From Megascapheus bottae (taxonomy: Eukaryota > Chordata > Mammalia > Rodentia > Geomyidae): 64,000 bases of DNA. Positions 11,837 to 25,478 of the stretch are shown here, one piece after another. The stretch is taken from contig JANJXV010000030.1 in the NCBI GenBank assembly GCA_024803745.1, forward strand, positions 5,847,001 through 5,911,000, given 5' to 3'. The translations under genes and the position numbers were made by a program. The notes below the pieces were generated by a model. That model was not told where the DNA came from and searched no databases. It worked only from the letters and a program-made list of their open reading frames with translations. Numbering within the stretch: position 1 is the stretch's first letter; each line of letters starts with the position of its first letter.

Positions 11837-14124
11837 ATAGATTTGAAATTGAGATTTAAAACTATTAGAAAATTTTATCAAGGAAGCCAAATGAAAACTT
11901 GGATCTTTTTCTGGTGCTGAAAGAGAGTTTTTACTGGAACCCAAGAGACAATTTCGAAAGACAGGAAGATAGTCCTCTAAAAAACTGAAAATTCATAACG
12001 TCTAGCACATCCTGATAGATGTTCTTATTTATTGTACATTTTAAGGTTAATTTTCCATCTCCTATAGTCACCTCGGATCAGCCTAGAGAGGAGGGAGTGG
12101 TGCCATACACATCCCTGCTCTTTTGCCTCCCATCTTTCATGCCTCTGTCACTAACAGAGCCAAGTGGCCAGTCCCCAAGCAAAGCAGTTCCAGGTGTTGA
12201 GTGGAAGGGAATAACTCCAAGTCTGAAATTTAGTATTCACTCACAGGTAATACAATATTTCAAATCACCACATTGCTGATCTTTGGATAATGTCTACTTA
12301 TGAGATTTTGTGGGATTTTTTTTATATAAAAGAAACAGTATTTTTGAAAGCTATAATATATACTCTGCAGATTTTATGTGCAATTTACCTGTCATTTTAT
12401 TTCTCATGTTATTCAAGTGCTTTATACATTTCTTGATATTTGGAAAGAAATTCCTTTCTAAGAAAGATTACCAATATTTATCGAAAGCATGATCATTTTG
12501 AAAATAAAATAAAAACAGATACTGTAAACCGTTAAGTTGTTTTAGTACTTTTAATATACTATGCTGACAAATGGAAAACTAATCCTACTGAACAAATTGA
12601 ACCACTTAGGTGAGGAATATGAAAAAAGATGATTCCAGTTATATTATCAATATATTTTGTAACTATATATAATACATTGTATTATACTTTTATATCCTCA
12701 CCTTTCACTAGTCATGGTCTTTTGACAGTACTACTCAGTAGAAATAAAATGAGAAAAATAGAGGTAATTTAAACTTTTCATTAAATCACATTACAGAAGA
12801 ACCAACTAAATTAACTTTAATGTATATTACTTATGTCAACGTATCAAAACTTATATTTCACTACAATCCAAAAACTATGAGTGAAACAAATTGCATAGTT
12901 TTATTCCTCCTATGTCATTCTGAGCCCTTCCCTAAATCAGAATTAGCTACATCTTGTAGCTCATAGGAACAGGAAGCTGGAGGCTACCTATGAAAAAAAC
13001 CAGATATAAATCATAATCACCATTCATTTCCAGTTCAATATGATTTATCAACTTTCCTAAGCGCATTATAGACTTACTTCTCTACATCCTGCTTTTTGAC
13101 GTCATTTATTGCCTATAACTGCTGATCCCAGTAACTCATTTATTAGAATGAGAGGAACAATTGAATCATTTGGTCAGTGATGCCAAGAATTTCAGCAAGG
13201 GTATCGAGAGCTAAAATTGCTTCAGATGGCCTTTTAAAAAAAACTGACATTTTTTCCCCCTGAAGTTGTATACCTCTTAGAGGCATCGGATTGCTGTTTC
13301 TCCCAAGCTAGTTTGAAGTTTCCAATTGATATGCTGTTGTCAAGGACATAAACCTCACAAGGTAAACTTACTTATTTTCAGGCTTATTGCAGGATTCTAT
13401 TGTAGTCACAACACACATATACTATAGTGGTCTCATGCAATTATAATAGAGCAGAAAACGTCTGGTCTTCTAGTGAGGTCTATGACACCACAATGTTGCA
13501 TTGCAGTGTGTTACTCATGCATTTATGGTGATGTTGATGTAAGCAGGCCTGCCGTCAGGCATCTGTAGGTTGGTGTATGGACATTTTGTGATGGTTTCTC
13601 AGGGCCCGAATCTCTAAGTGACACATTTATCAGAACTTAATCCATTTTGTTCCTAGGAAATTGCACAAAATTAAGATGTTGACTTTCATAGAACTGACCA
13701 GCAGATCACAATATAAAGTGTCTTGGATAGGTTGGCAAGAATCTATTCTTTTAGGCTAATGATACTCATCAAAATTAATTGTAGAGGTGATTTTTAAATA
13801 ATGAACTATAATATTGGTGAAGACAAGTATAATGATGCTCCCATGTACTCAATAAGAATCAGTAATTAATTTGATTCAAATGGTGAGCTAACATATTTGT
13901 AACACAGAATGTCACAAGTACTTGAAATGAATCCAAGAATGTCAGGATTCCACTTTCGTAAAACAAAACAAGATGATGTCATAGTCATATGTTTGTTTAG
14001 TTCTACTGCATGTTAGTATCTAAGAGGTAATGTCACTTAGACAACCATCAGTAAATATTTGTTTTAAAAATGGAAAATAAGCAACTAAAACAACCCCCAA
14101 AGATTTTTCTTCCATTGGCCTGGT
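11837..14124. other. Intergenic, no gene seen
   Basis: Unique AT-rich sequence without recognised repeats, exons or RNA genes. Confidence 0.55.
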
Positions 14125-14310
14125 AACTAACAACATATAACCCAGGTGTAAAAAACATGAAGAGATGACCTACTGTTGTTAGAAGGTAAAAGTAAAAAAA
14201 AATGTTTATTTTCAAATTGTCTTAGAAATAAGTTTCTATGTAAATGTACTCTTTGTTAAATATCTATTTATAAATCAGGTTAGCACTAGGTCATTGTCTC
14301 TGGGAAATAT
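14125..14310 (+). repeat. Duplicated 160-bp segment, copy A
   Basis: Shares long blocks with 15285-15465: AGGTGTAAAAAACATGAAGA, GACCTACTGTTGTTAGAAGG, TTTATTTTCAAATTGTCTT, AAATATCTATTTA and GGTTAGCA. About 1.16 kb separates the copies, in direct orientation. No known element recognised. Confidence 0.88.
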
Positions 14311-14987
14311 TGAACCTTACAGGAACAAAAATTTCCAATTTAAGAACTAGTTGTTATAGCTGGGTAATTGGTATACAACAGAATGAGGAAAATGCCACTT
14401 AAAAGTTTAGGTTAAGAGGTCAATATTTTTTTAAACAATTTTAATTAGAAGTGATTTCTCTAGGGGTAAAAAACCCAATTAGCTTCGAGTCATCTTATCC
14501 TAACTCTTAAAGTTCACACATAGATTTTTGCCATTTGGAAGGAATGAAGCAGAAGAAAAATCAAGAAAAACCCAGTCGTTTATTTAATATGTAATGTGCC
14601 TAATCATGAAACACAGTGAAGAATGGGAAAAGCTTTAAAAAAAACTGTATGTTAAACCCATATGAAGTTCTTTCCTTTTTTTTGAAGGGAGTACTTTCAA
14701 TAATTTGCCAGCCTTTGTTATATTTAATTACTGAACATTTAAGTCTTTGCTGCAGCTAAGAAATTAATGGTGGTAACATACTGATCAGCTTATTTCTGAT
14801 ATCCTATATTTAAGTTGACATCAATATGAATTACAAAGGATATAATTGAACACTGCATATTAAATACTACATAAGAAATCCGAAGGGCTGCCTTTGGTCA
14901 AGGGAAGGATAAAAGTGGTGACACTGATCAAAATGCATTGTATGAATAACCTGAATTACGGAACTGAAATCTTTTTGTAAATCTACT

Positions 14988-15015
14988 TCATCATCATCAT
15001 CATCATCATCATCAT
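14988..15015 (+). repeat. (TCA)n microsatellite
   Basis: Nine TCA units; on - this gives an Asp run in a short meaningless frame. Confidence 0.9.
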
Positions 15016-15284
15016 CCCCACATAACAATGCAAGGATTTTAACAACTTTCACAGATCATTTTGAAGAATGATAATGTTCTCAGGTAAGGTTCGTTCATTG
15101 GTGTTGACAGAACTAAGCCAGTGCATGTCTATACCAAATGCAATGCTTGGAACTGGAATGCTACACATTCTCAAAAATGACTCACAAACCGACTGACACT
15201 GACTCACTTCTGTGTTCTACGACCATTGATTGGAATAAGTACAACAGGACTTGAGACTGTTTCACTTACTGATAAGCACTTTCT

Positions 15285-15465
15285 CACTTAATAATAAGCA
15301 CATATTACCTAAGTGTAAAAAAAACATGAAGAGGTGACCTACTGTTGTTAGAAGGTAGATAAAGTATTTATTTTCAAATTGTCTTCGAAATAAGTTTCTA
15401 GTTAAATGCATTCTTTATTAAATATCTATTTAGGTTAGCATCGGTTAGTTGGAGAGAATTGCTAT
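15285..15465 (+). repeat. Duplicated 160-bp segment, copy B
   Basis: Direct copy of 14125-14310 with scattered substitutions and small indels (for example AAGTATTTATTTTCAAATTG). It ends where the L1 fragment at 15467 starts. Confidence 0.88.
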
Positions 15466-15466
15466 A

Positions 15467-15566
15467 ACATGAGAAAGGGTATCAATGTATGTGAATTAAT
15501 GCACCTTCTATCTGGCGAATATAATGTAACCCTTCTATTAATTACAATAAAAATATATGAAAAAAA
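15467..15566 (+). mobile_element. L1 3' terminal fragment
   Basis: About 100 bases matching the last part of the L1 3' UTR of copies 1 and 2 (GAAAGGGTATCAATGTATGT; CTTCTATTAATTACAATAAA). Extremely 5'-truncated insertion, or a fragment. Confidence 0.85.
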
Positions 15567-18560
15567 TCCCAACAATTCTGAATTGTAGAAAACATGCATA
15601 TCGCAGCCGGTTTTAAAGGCATGAACTCTCTCCATGTTTTTCCAAGAACAATGGCGTAGTCCTGACCAAGATGTATCGCAAAGACAGATAAGTAGTCCTA
15701 ACTTTGGGGCACACAAGGAAATTCTGTGGACATGGATGTCCACATATATGCGTGGTACATACACTTCTGTGAAGACACTTCTGTGGTGTCAAGCAGGCAA
15801 GAACATACGATATTATCACCTTTACACAGATCTGTCTCAGCAATATTCCGGAGGAAGAAACACATGGAAAGATAATCTTTGAGATAAAGGTGATTTGTTT
15901 CCTAAGGAATAGTGCCAGTGTTCTTTAAATCAAGTATCCATAAGAAGTTTCTACATTGGCCTCAGCCTGACGGCAGACAGTCTTTCATTTTTACTTAGAA
16001 CTCTTGCATCTCGTATATTTGTGTTCCAAATCTCTATCTCTTGCCTAGCCAACTCATCTTCCGAAGGCTAAACATTACTAAATGTTTTTGCCAAAGTAAA
16101 TTCTCTCCATCTTCCTTCTGTAAACAACCTCTAAGTGAAATTTACATTTTTGTCTGCTTACTCGATGTCAAAGGAGGTAACCATGTGAGGAAGAAGAAGA
16201 GTCAGCATGTATCTTCCCCTTCCCTCATTGTCTGTTGTTTTTTTTCCATTCACCACATTGGCCTATCTGTTCCCCCAAAGTGTGACATCCCTGAACAGTT
16301 GACTTCTTGTCAACTGTCTGTTTTACCTGTAATATTTAGAAAATATCTACCCCTGTATTCATCCTATAATCTTCACACCAGTCAAATGCACAAATCTACA
16401 GAGTATACCTTTGCTAAGGAGACCATCCATTTGGCTTTAAAGCATTCAGAAGGTGTCCACCTAGGATACAATCAAAATATATCCCAACCAGTAACACCAG
16501 GTTGGGATCCAGCAAAAGATGTTACAAAACCTTGCAGCATTTTGCATTTTTGCTATTTTTCTTTGCCTAAAACTTTTATCACACTGCTATTGGCTTAGAG
16601 ATTAAAAGCTTCTAGGTAGTACAAGCCACAATTACACAACAGAGATTTGGAACTAGACCATGACATTTATTTTCTCCTGGAAACTAAGAATGGTAAAGTG
16701 CTTGAGACTTTTTACTACATTCATGGAAACATATATTTTGTTAGACAATTGCTCTAAATCCTACACATATGAACTTGAGAAAATAATAATTTTGCCGACA
16801 TGTTATTATAAGCATTAGTATAATAAATGCCTACAACTGATACATGTTGCTATATATTAAATATTTTATTAGCATACCATCTGTTTATAATACTGATACT
16901 TTTATAATTCATCAATGTATGAAATATTTGACATATAGAAAAAAGAAGAGCCAGATGTGAGAGTCCTGCATTTCCCATAGTTTATTCCTTCTCAGTTTCA
17001 CAATTTGAGTGTCTAAAACAAAAAAACAAAAAACAGCCCTTCTCAAGAGTTTAAAAATGCAATTGCCTCTTGCTGGGAATCCTGGCGCACTGTCCTTGGC
17101 TTGTGCTTGGAAGAAAATCAGATTAAAACTCTTTGTGTTTGAAGACATTTTTGTGACTCTCATTCTAATAAATACATTTTAATTAGAAAAAGTAATATGA
17201 AAAATTCAATAAAAAGTTACTCTATTTCTAATTCAAAATATGCTTTACTGATGTGCATCAGCATTCAAATATATGCTTTGTGTTTTTCTATGGAAAAAGA
17301 AATTTCCCCAGGACCAAATAAAAGACTGCAGGTGTGGTTTATTTTGTGGTGTTTATGAACTAGAATGACTTTCTAAAGCAATAGATGTAACATACAACTG
17401 CTTCTTTCTCAGTAAGATTTAAATTAAATTAAATGAAAGACAGCTTAGATTTTCATATTTCTGTGTTGCTCTTTCCTCTGTCCTGAAGTCTCCCAACTTC
17501 CAAATTTCAATCAGAGTACCAAGTTATCTGATATTAATGCAAGGAAAAACTAAGTGCCGCAACTCAATTCTTTGTTTTTGAATAAAAACAATTCTTTCCT
17601 AAGAAATTCTTCTCTGTCAGGACTAATGTATTCCAGTCATAGATTATGCCCCACACAAACTTCAAACTGTGTGAACCCCTAGTACCCAGCCAGTTTTATA
17701 TTCTTAAATTGCCAATGAAATTCAAGGTTTCTGCTAATAATATCAATTAATAAGGTAAGATAAATTTCAGTAACTGCATAGTTTTATGGTTGTAAATTCT
17801 GGAACCACTTCAGGTTTTCTTGATAACTATTCAAACAGGGAATTTAGAAATTTTTATGAGATGACCTGTTAATATACTTTAGAATTCTAACATCATATTT
17901 CAGATATTGGTTCAGTAACTAGGCATTAATTAAGCATGACACTATAAACTATAAAAAACTAAGGCTGCAATCTGTAACCTGATTTCCTCTTCCAGTTCAT
18001 CTGCTGTAACTGAAAACATAACAGTCTCGCCAGCAGTAAATCTGGCTCTCTGGATTTCTTAAGGCTGCCAGTAGTTTTTAAGCTCTTGGCAGTAGCTGAT
18101 TTTGTAGACAGAGGTATAAACACTTCATCCTAACTTGTAACCACGATGCACATTGATGAAATAAAAATAAAAATGGATGCAGGATGGTAAAATTAAGCAG
18201 AACAAAAGCCCTTTCCTGAGGACTTCCTTAGAGACCCACTAACAGGAGAGCGGAATTGCCAGGCAGACGTCATGTCCAGGAAGAAACCACCAAGGAGAAC
18301 AATTTTCTGGAATCTAACCATCTTTGCAAGGATTGCAAACTCTCAAGAATGATCCAATTTGACACTTGACCTGGACTATTCCAGTGACCTCATAACATGA
18401 TGGCCACTTTTATTTCTGCTTACTTATTGGTCCAAGGTAAACTGTGCTAAACTGAAGATTCTGACAAACGAATGGGTCTCCTTTTTAAAAAAGTTATTCC
18501 AATGTATCATTTAGTATATTAGTTGCTAATCAATACTTGTAATCATTTAAAAAGAAAAAC
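15567..18560. other. Intergenic, no gene seen
   Basis: Holds a 185-codon frame at 16041-16598 that matches no family I know. Otherwise AT-rich unique DNA. Confidence 0.55.
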
Positions 18561-18598
18561 ATGATTGTTTAAAAATCTGTGTCTGGAATGATTAGTCA

Positions 18599-18735
18599 GG
18601 CCTGAGCACTGTCTTTGGGCTTTCTTAAGCCACAACACCACTTTCAACTTTTCAATGTATGTGGTACCGAAAAATTGAACCCAGAACTTCGTGCATGCTA
18701 GGCAAGCACTCTACCACTAGGTCAAATCCCTAATG
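18599..18735 (-). mobile_element. ID dimer SINE lacking its tail, antisense
   Basis: Reads GGCCTGAGCACTGTCTTTGG ... GTGCATGCTAGGCAAGCACT CTACCACTAGG on +, the reverse complement of the ID dimer. The distal arm and poly(A) tail are absent; the element starts abruptly at the end of the 18561-18598 direct repeat. Confidence 0.82.
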
Positions 18736-18904
18736 AGATAAATTTTATACATACAATATTTTATACATACAAATATTAAAAACTGGAATAATACAGAAAT
18801 GAAAAGTATATTTGGTTAATTGTAATTTCAGAAATATTTGGCATATTAGAATTAATAGCAGAAGATAAAACAACTTATAATAAATGGTAATGGATTTCAT
18901 CATG

Positions 18905-20673
18905 GTAGGAAATTTTCACAAACAAAAGCCCTCTTCAGAAAGCGTTTCAACTAAAGAAATTAAAGCAGAATTGAGGAAATGGAAAAACCTCCCAGGCTCC
19001 TGGATTGGAAGAATCAACATCGTGAAAATGGCAATCTTGCCAAGGACTATCTACAAATTCAGTGCAATACCCATCAATATCCCAATGTCATTCTTTAAAG
19101 AAATAGAAGAGGCAATCCAAAATTTCATATGGAATAATAAAAGACCCCATATAGTAAAAAACACTTCTTAGCAGAAAGAACAGAGCAGGAGGAATTTCAA
19201 TACCAAACTTTAGACTATTTCAGAACTATAGTGACCAAAACAGCTTGGTACTGGCACAAGAACAGGCCTGAAGACCCATGGAATAGAACTGAGGACCCAG
19301 ATATAAACCCACAGACCTATGGCACCTAATCTTTGCTAAGGGAGCCCAAAAAATATAATGGAAAAAGACAGCCTCTTCAACAAGTGGTGCTGGCAGAACT
19401 GGTTAAGCACCTGCAGAAACTAAAGTTGGATCCTTCTTTGTCATCCTGCACTAGAATTAACTCCAAATGGATCAAAGACCTGGAGGTAAAAGCAAATACA
19501 CTGAAAACTTTACAAGAAAGAATAGGAGATACACTAGGTCTCCTTGGCACAGGTCAAAAGTTTCTTAATAAGGACCCAGAAACACAACAAATCAGAGAAA
19601 GTCTGGATAAGTGGGATTGCAATAAACTGCAGAGCTTCTGTATGGCAAAGGACATAGCTAGCTAACTAGGAAGCCTACAGAGTGGGAGAAGATCTTCACT
19701 AACCATACAACAGACAAAGGCCTCATATCTAACATATAGCAACAGCTCAAAAAATTGAATCACTCCAAAACTAATCCCCAAAGAAACAACCATCCCATTA
19801 AAAGATGGGCCAAAGACTTAAAGAGAGTCTTCTCTGAACAAGAAACAAAAATGGCCTACAGACACATGAAGAAATGCTTGACATCTCTGGCCATAAAAGA
19901 AATGCAAATCAAAACAATTCTAAGATTCCACCTCACTCCAGTTAGAATGGCCATTATCAAGAAATCTAATAACAACAGATGCTGGAGGGGATGTGGCCAG
20001 GAGGGATCACTACTACACTGTTGGTGGGAGTGCAAACTCGTTCAACCACTATGGAAAGAAGTATGACAGTTCCTCAAAAGACTAAACATAGAGCTCCCCT
20101 ATGACCCAGCACTTCCACTACATGGCATTTACCTAATCGTCCAGAAACAAGTACATACTAAATTCATTAGCACAATGATATTCATTGCAGCACTATTTAC
20201 CATAGCAAAGATATGGAACCAACCTAAATGTCCCTCAGTTGACGAGTGGATCAACAAGATGTGGTATTTATACACAATGGAATTCTATGCTGCTGTCAGA
20301 AAGAATGACATCGCCCCATTTGTAAGGAAATGGAAAGACTTAGAAAAAATCATATTAAGTGAAGTAAGCCAGACTCAAAGGAACATAGGCTCAGTGGTTT
20401 CCCTCATTTGTCATAATCAGTAGAAATCTTGGTCTCTCCTAGCAGAGATTTACAATAGAGAAAAAGCTAGATACATAAGCTAAATGAAAGGACCTCCAGG
20501 ATATAGAAATCAGATAGGGAAGGGGGGAAAACAAGATGAGGGGCTGGGGTGGAGGGAGGGAAATGGGGACCAAGATATGAGAAATGGTATCAATGTATGT
20601 GAAGTAATGCACCCTTTATCTGGTGCATATAATGTAACCCTTCTATTAATTACAATAACAAATGTGGAAAAAA
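18905..20673 (+). mobile_element. 5'-truncated L1 (copy 2), longer ORF2 end and 3' UTR
   Basis: About 1.77 kb; the 5' edge is approximate. The ORF2 fragments extend further upstream than in copy 1 ([30 protein letters not shown]) and overlap copy 1 from about 19561. Stops and frameshifts inactivate it. Compared with copy 1, its 3' UTR lacks a 144-base segment. An imperfect direct repeat (18561-18598, 20674-20709) brackets this copy and the SINE before it. Confidence 0.9.
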
Positions 20674-20709
20674 ATGATTTTTTAAAATCTTGTCTAGAGT
20701 GATTAGTCA

Positions 20710-23700
20710 TTCTGGTAGACAAAGCTGCTAGCACCATTAGTTTTTGGAAGGAGTTATGATTTCAATTTATATTTCCTAGGACAAAAGAAACATGTAATTA
20801 AACTTTATTGCAACAGATTTTTAATAATTAGGAAATCTTCCAACTCCAATGTTAAAGGTTTGTTAACACTATATATATATATGTATATATATGTATACAT
20901 ACATATATATGTATATATATATAGTTTCATAGAATGTTCAGGTTTGAACATTCAGACAGAGGGATGGGAAAGAATGAGATCTTATGGTTGCTTTTGGTTA
21001 AACAGTATTTTCAAATCTAAGGGGATTTCTGCTATAATTAGTAACTGTCTTAACCATCTTATTCAAAAGAGAGGCCTCTAATAAACCCAACCCTCCTCTA
21101 ATGAGTATGTACTAACTCTTATGCAACAGATAACTTTCTAAACACTTCAAAAATGACTCAATATTTGCATGCCCAATGCTGTGGACATGGTGTTGTAAAT
21201 ATAAACACAACTACATAGACATAAAAATTTATGACTATAGACATGATGTTTTATTACATAGATTAACATGTACCTATGACATGCAAACCTTCAGCCTAGT
21301 TTTAATTATGTTCTAAAATCTAAGCGCCAGTGATTGTATATAGAGATTCCCTTCTTGAGTACTTGTTTGTTAAACACATCATTTGAAATATAATGTAAAA
21401 ATCAACGTTAATAAATTCTTTAATAAAAAAATCATCTAAGACAGAGTTGCATTTAACTTTTTGATTTTGGAAGACATTTAGGTAAATGAAATATTTTCCC
21501 ATTTTAATTCATTTTACTTCTGTTCTCATTACCATCTGTTTACTCTTATCAGTATTTTCATTTTGTTACTATTTGCCTCTATTTGTATCAGTGCCATATT
21601 TAAAATCAAAGCCTCACTCTTGCTAGACAAGCGCTCCACCAGTCTTTGCCTCCTGGTTCCACAGCTTTTTTCTAAACTAAGCCACAGTAGTTTACCTTTA
21701 GACCACTGTGGGCGGGCTGAAGCCCGTCTTCTCTCCCATTAGAAAGGAACTCATGCCACCTTGAGAGCCTGATTTTCAGAGCAGTCTTCCACATAGGGCA
21801 TTCCCTTTTTTGCTTTGTCACTCTTGTCTTTATGTATATAGTAATGAGCTCGTTTTCATTATCTTGATAACGTATGGATCATTGTTTTGCCTATAGTTAT
21901 GGATACAATTCTTCTTAGGCTTTCCTTTTGAGGTAAGTTTTGGCAGGTCGGTTAAACTGTTACAATGATTAGAGCTGGAGGAAAAGAAAGAAGAAAAAAC
22001 CTATTTGGCTTGAGCATTTGTCCTGCATAATTACACAGTCAGGATGATCAGAAATATTACCGTCAGCAAGCATAGGAAATCCAGAAGGTTTATAAATATT
22101 CTGATGATGTTTTAAGTGTCCAGCGCCCACAAATAACAGCTGATCAATAGACTTCTAGGATATTACAAATCGATCAATAATATGTCACTGCACTTCGGAT
22201 GGCAGCGAGTTTATTTCCTGAAATATGCCATATGAATAAGACCTCTTTCACTCAATCCCCTATGATGTTTCAAGCCAGGAAACAAAGCAAGCAGTTCCTC
22301 CAATTGAACTAAACAATAATTGGGTAAAGATCTGTCAGAGGTCCAAGTATACCGGAAAGGAGTGGAATTTTTTATCTGCCATTTTTTTCCTCTTGACCAT
22401 TTTCGTTCCTCATTATAATTCCATCCAACCTTATTGAGAGTGACTCACTAAATTAATGGAGGAAGTATGACTTCCTTCCAGTTACATTTCTTTTGTAAGA
22501 ATCTCAACAAAAAACATCAGTGGCAATCAACACATCTCATTTTAATAAGATCTATTGTATATGTTTTTAATATTTACATTTTATTTCTTTTCATATTTTT
22601 CAGAAATCACTTTACATTTATTTTTATTTAGTTTCTATTTCTCTCTATCTATACACATATATTAAAAACCACAGCTAGATTTCATCCTGGCCATAATCAC
22701 ACGATAATGAAGGACAAGACATAAATACCATGCATGTAAAAGGTCAAATATGAAGAAGACCAGCTTGATTCCTGAAGCTTCCTGCAGTATTTTGCCTGTA
22801 GCTACAAAACACAGTTTTTGATCAGGATCAGTTATAAGGACACAGAAAGCCAGATTGTCTGTTTTAATTGAGCATCATGTGGTTTTATGCCTTCGGGGCT
22901 GGTTTACATGGGCCTTGATGGGTTTACCCACCAGGCAGTGAGCTTCCAAGTGCTGGAAAGCCTTGAGTCACTCGATCCAGTCACTAGAGGGCTCTTAATG
23001 AAATCCTTGCCTTCTTTCCTCTTATTGAGGCAGCCCTAAGGACATAGGAGTCTGAGTCTTGCTATCATCCCTCAGGAGGTCATAAAGCATGACAAAGGGG
23101 AGACAATGTAAGAACAGGGCATGAGGGCAGAGAAGACCATTTCGGGCAGAATACTGCATTTTCCTTTTCTTACATAGACTCATCTATGAGAACCCAGGGA
23201 TTCTTTTCTTTTTCCTTAGCTACTCCAGAGCCTGCTGTCCCGAGGGTCAAGTTTTGAACCTAGCTCTGTCACAGAGGTCTGAGAACCACCTCCCCATCCC
23301 CTGCTCCATATGACAAAGTAATTAGCAAAAATACCAGCTGAGCAGTCCAGATCCCTAAGTTCAAACGTTGGAAACAGAAATAATCCAGTGAAGGAGGAAG
23401 AGGAGGAGGAGTAGGAAGAAATCATAAAGAAATTTTCAGAGCAGAAAATAATCAGATTTAAACAATTATTTTAAGTAACATACCAGAGTGATTTTATAAC
23501 TGGGGGTATCCACAAAAAAAATATACATGAGTAAGATCAAATAACAGTAGGCTCTTTTCTTTCCACTTGAATATAAACTCCAAACCATTTTGCCACAGAA
23601 TTCTTGCTAATACAAAAATGTTTTTTGTGATTCAAAGAATTTTACTGATCACAATATTACTTTGTTATCAGAAAAGTTATATATACTCATGTCTACGACC

Positions 23701-24942
23701 AAAAGATTCTAAGGGTTGAAATTTTATTTGAATTGATTTTTTTCATCACCATTGTTCATTGATACAAGACTTTAACATAATACTCTCACAAATTAAAACA
23801 CAAAACCATTTACAATATACCATTATGAATTAAAACTATCCTAATATCATTTATTAGCTTTGTGTTTGGAAATGATACATCCTAAAATTGCAATTCCTCC
23901 TATAACCATTTTACTTTTAGACATAGGAAAAATCACTGTGTTTGAAGACTCATACAAAAGAAAAGCTTCTCTACTGAAAAAAAATGTATCTTAGAAAACA
24001 TATCTTGACATTTAGAAGACTTCCTTCTCTCTTGTTTTTAATCTGTGATTTAACCTCTGGCGATATGACAAGGAAATCGCATGAAATGCTTTGGTATTAT
24101 TTTAATCACATTAACATTGTTTGCATTTCCACACTGAACAGAATATTTTATTAAATTACCAAATGAGTGTTCTAGTATTGTTACAGTCTAAAAATGAAAA
24201 CTATTGAAAAAGAAAGAGGAAAATGAACCTAAGCAGTTGCTTGATGCATTTAGTAGGGTATTACATGATAGTTTTATATTCTCAAAAGAAAAAAATCACT
24301 TCTTGGATTTTTATTATTTCTCAAGATAGCTGGGAAAGCCTCACATTTTCCATAATGGAACATTTTATTTCTTTCTAAGTTCAGATTCATTACACATTTC
24401 TAAGAATAAGAATTGTTGTATCTCCACTCCCTTTCCTCCTTGTTTTTCTCCCATATTTGTCATCTGCCAACTCATTCTACATTTTAAAAAAAAAAGCAAA
24501 CAACAACACAACAAAAAACATGTTTAAGCTAAAGTATATGACTGTGTGGTGAAACTTAAAGTCTTTCCCAACAACTTCAATCCCCCAGAAAGTCTTCATA
24601 TTTATATTTTTTATAAAAAATCATGAAAATGTCAATCAAGCTCTTTATTGAGTGTATGTGCATTAAGAGAAGTAATTTAATAGCAAATTGTTTGCTTTGA
24701 ATCACATAAAATCTTTTATCGAATGAGTTACAGATGTTGAAATTTGCTAAGTGCATTTGCATAAATCTGCCTCATACTGACAGAAGTTACTCTCAGATGA
24801 CGAATATAAAACTTAAATTACCACTATTCAGAGTCATATTTTAATGATAACTTTTTATTGAAACAAAATATTTGAACTAAGTGGTATCCTTCAGCAGCTT
24901 TCCTTAAAATGATTTCATAGCATTTTAAAACTTCTAAACAAC
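20710..24942. other. Intergenic, no gene seen
   Basis: Includes a TA microsatellite (20868-20924) and a weak antisense ID-like stretch at 21610-21700 (CTAGACAAGCGCTCCACCA). The rest is AT-rich unique sequence. Confidence 0.55.
20868..20924 (+). repeat. AT/ATAC-rich microsatellite
   Basis: Mixed TATATATATATG and CATACATA units; hairpin-prone. Confidence 0.85.
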
Positions 24943-24955
24943 AATATTAATTATT

Positions 24956-25150
24956 ATTTTTTTTTGCCAGTTCTGGGCTTGGACTCAGGGCCGGAACACT
25001 GTCCTTGGACTTTCTCAAGGCTTAGCACTCCACCACTTGAGCCTCAACACACTTCCAGCTTTTTTCTATGTATGTGGTACCGAGGACTCAAACCCGGGTC
25101 TTCGTGCATGCTAGGCAAGCACTCTACCACTAGGCCAAACTCCCAGCCCC
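24956..25150 (-). mobile_element. ID dimer SINE, antisense, full length, with target duplications
   Basis: Poly(T), then GCCAGTTCTGGGCTTGGACT ... GCTAGGCAAGCACTCTACCA ... CCCAGCCCC. Perfect 13-base duplications AATATTAATTATT at 24943-24955 and 25151-25163 show a fairly recent insertion. The short reading frame inside it is not a gene. Confidence 0.93.
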
Positions 25151-25382
25151 AATATTAATTATTTTTACAAACATTAGCGCCAACATTTTACCCCTAAATT
25201 CTACAGTTATGTGTGCAAGCTTTATTTTAGCAGCCTTATTTTAATTTATCCATATAATAGTTTATAGTTGTTAGGAATGATATATATATATTATTGTGCT
25301 ATCTAGAATATATATTGCATATCGGATATATAGCCTACATATGAATACATATATATATGTTACATACTTTAACAATATGGGC

Positions 25383-25478
25383 TTTGTGTTGGAGGTGTGT
25401 CTCAATTGGTAGAGTGCTAGCCAATGAGAAAAAGCTGAGTTTGAGTCCTGGTATTGAACCTGTTGGTTTTTTTTTAAG
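25383..25478 (+). mobile_element. ID-type SINE
   Basis: GTTGGAGGTGTGTCTCAATT, then GGTAGAGTGCTAGCC and GAGTTTGAGTCCTGG match the tRNA-like ID head. Diverged, monomeric. Confidence 0.7.

Noticed and set aside
16041..16598. 185-codon open frame on +
   Set aside because: No family resemblance, no signal peptide or repeats that support coding; a chance frame in moderately GC-balanced DNA.
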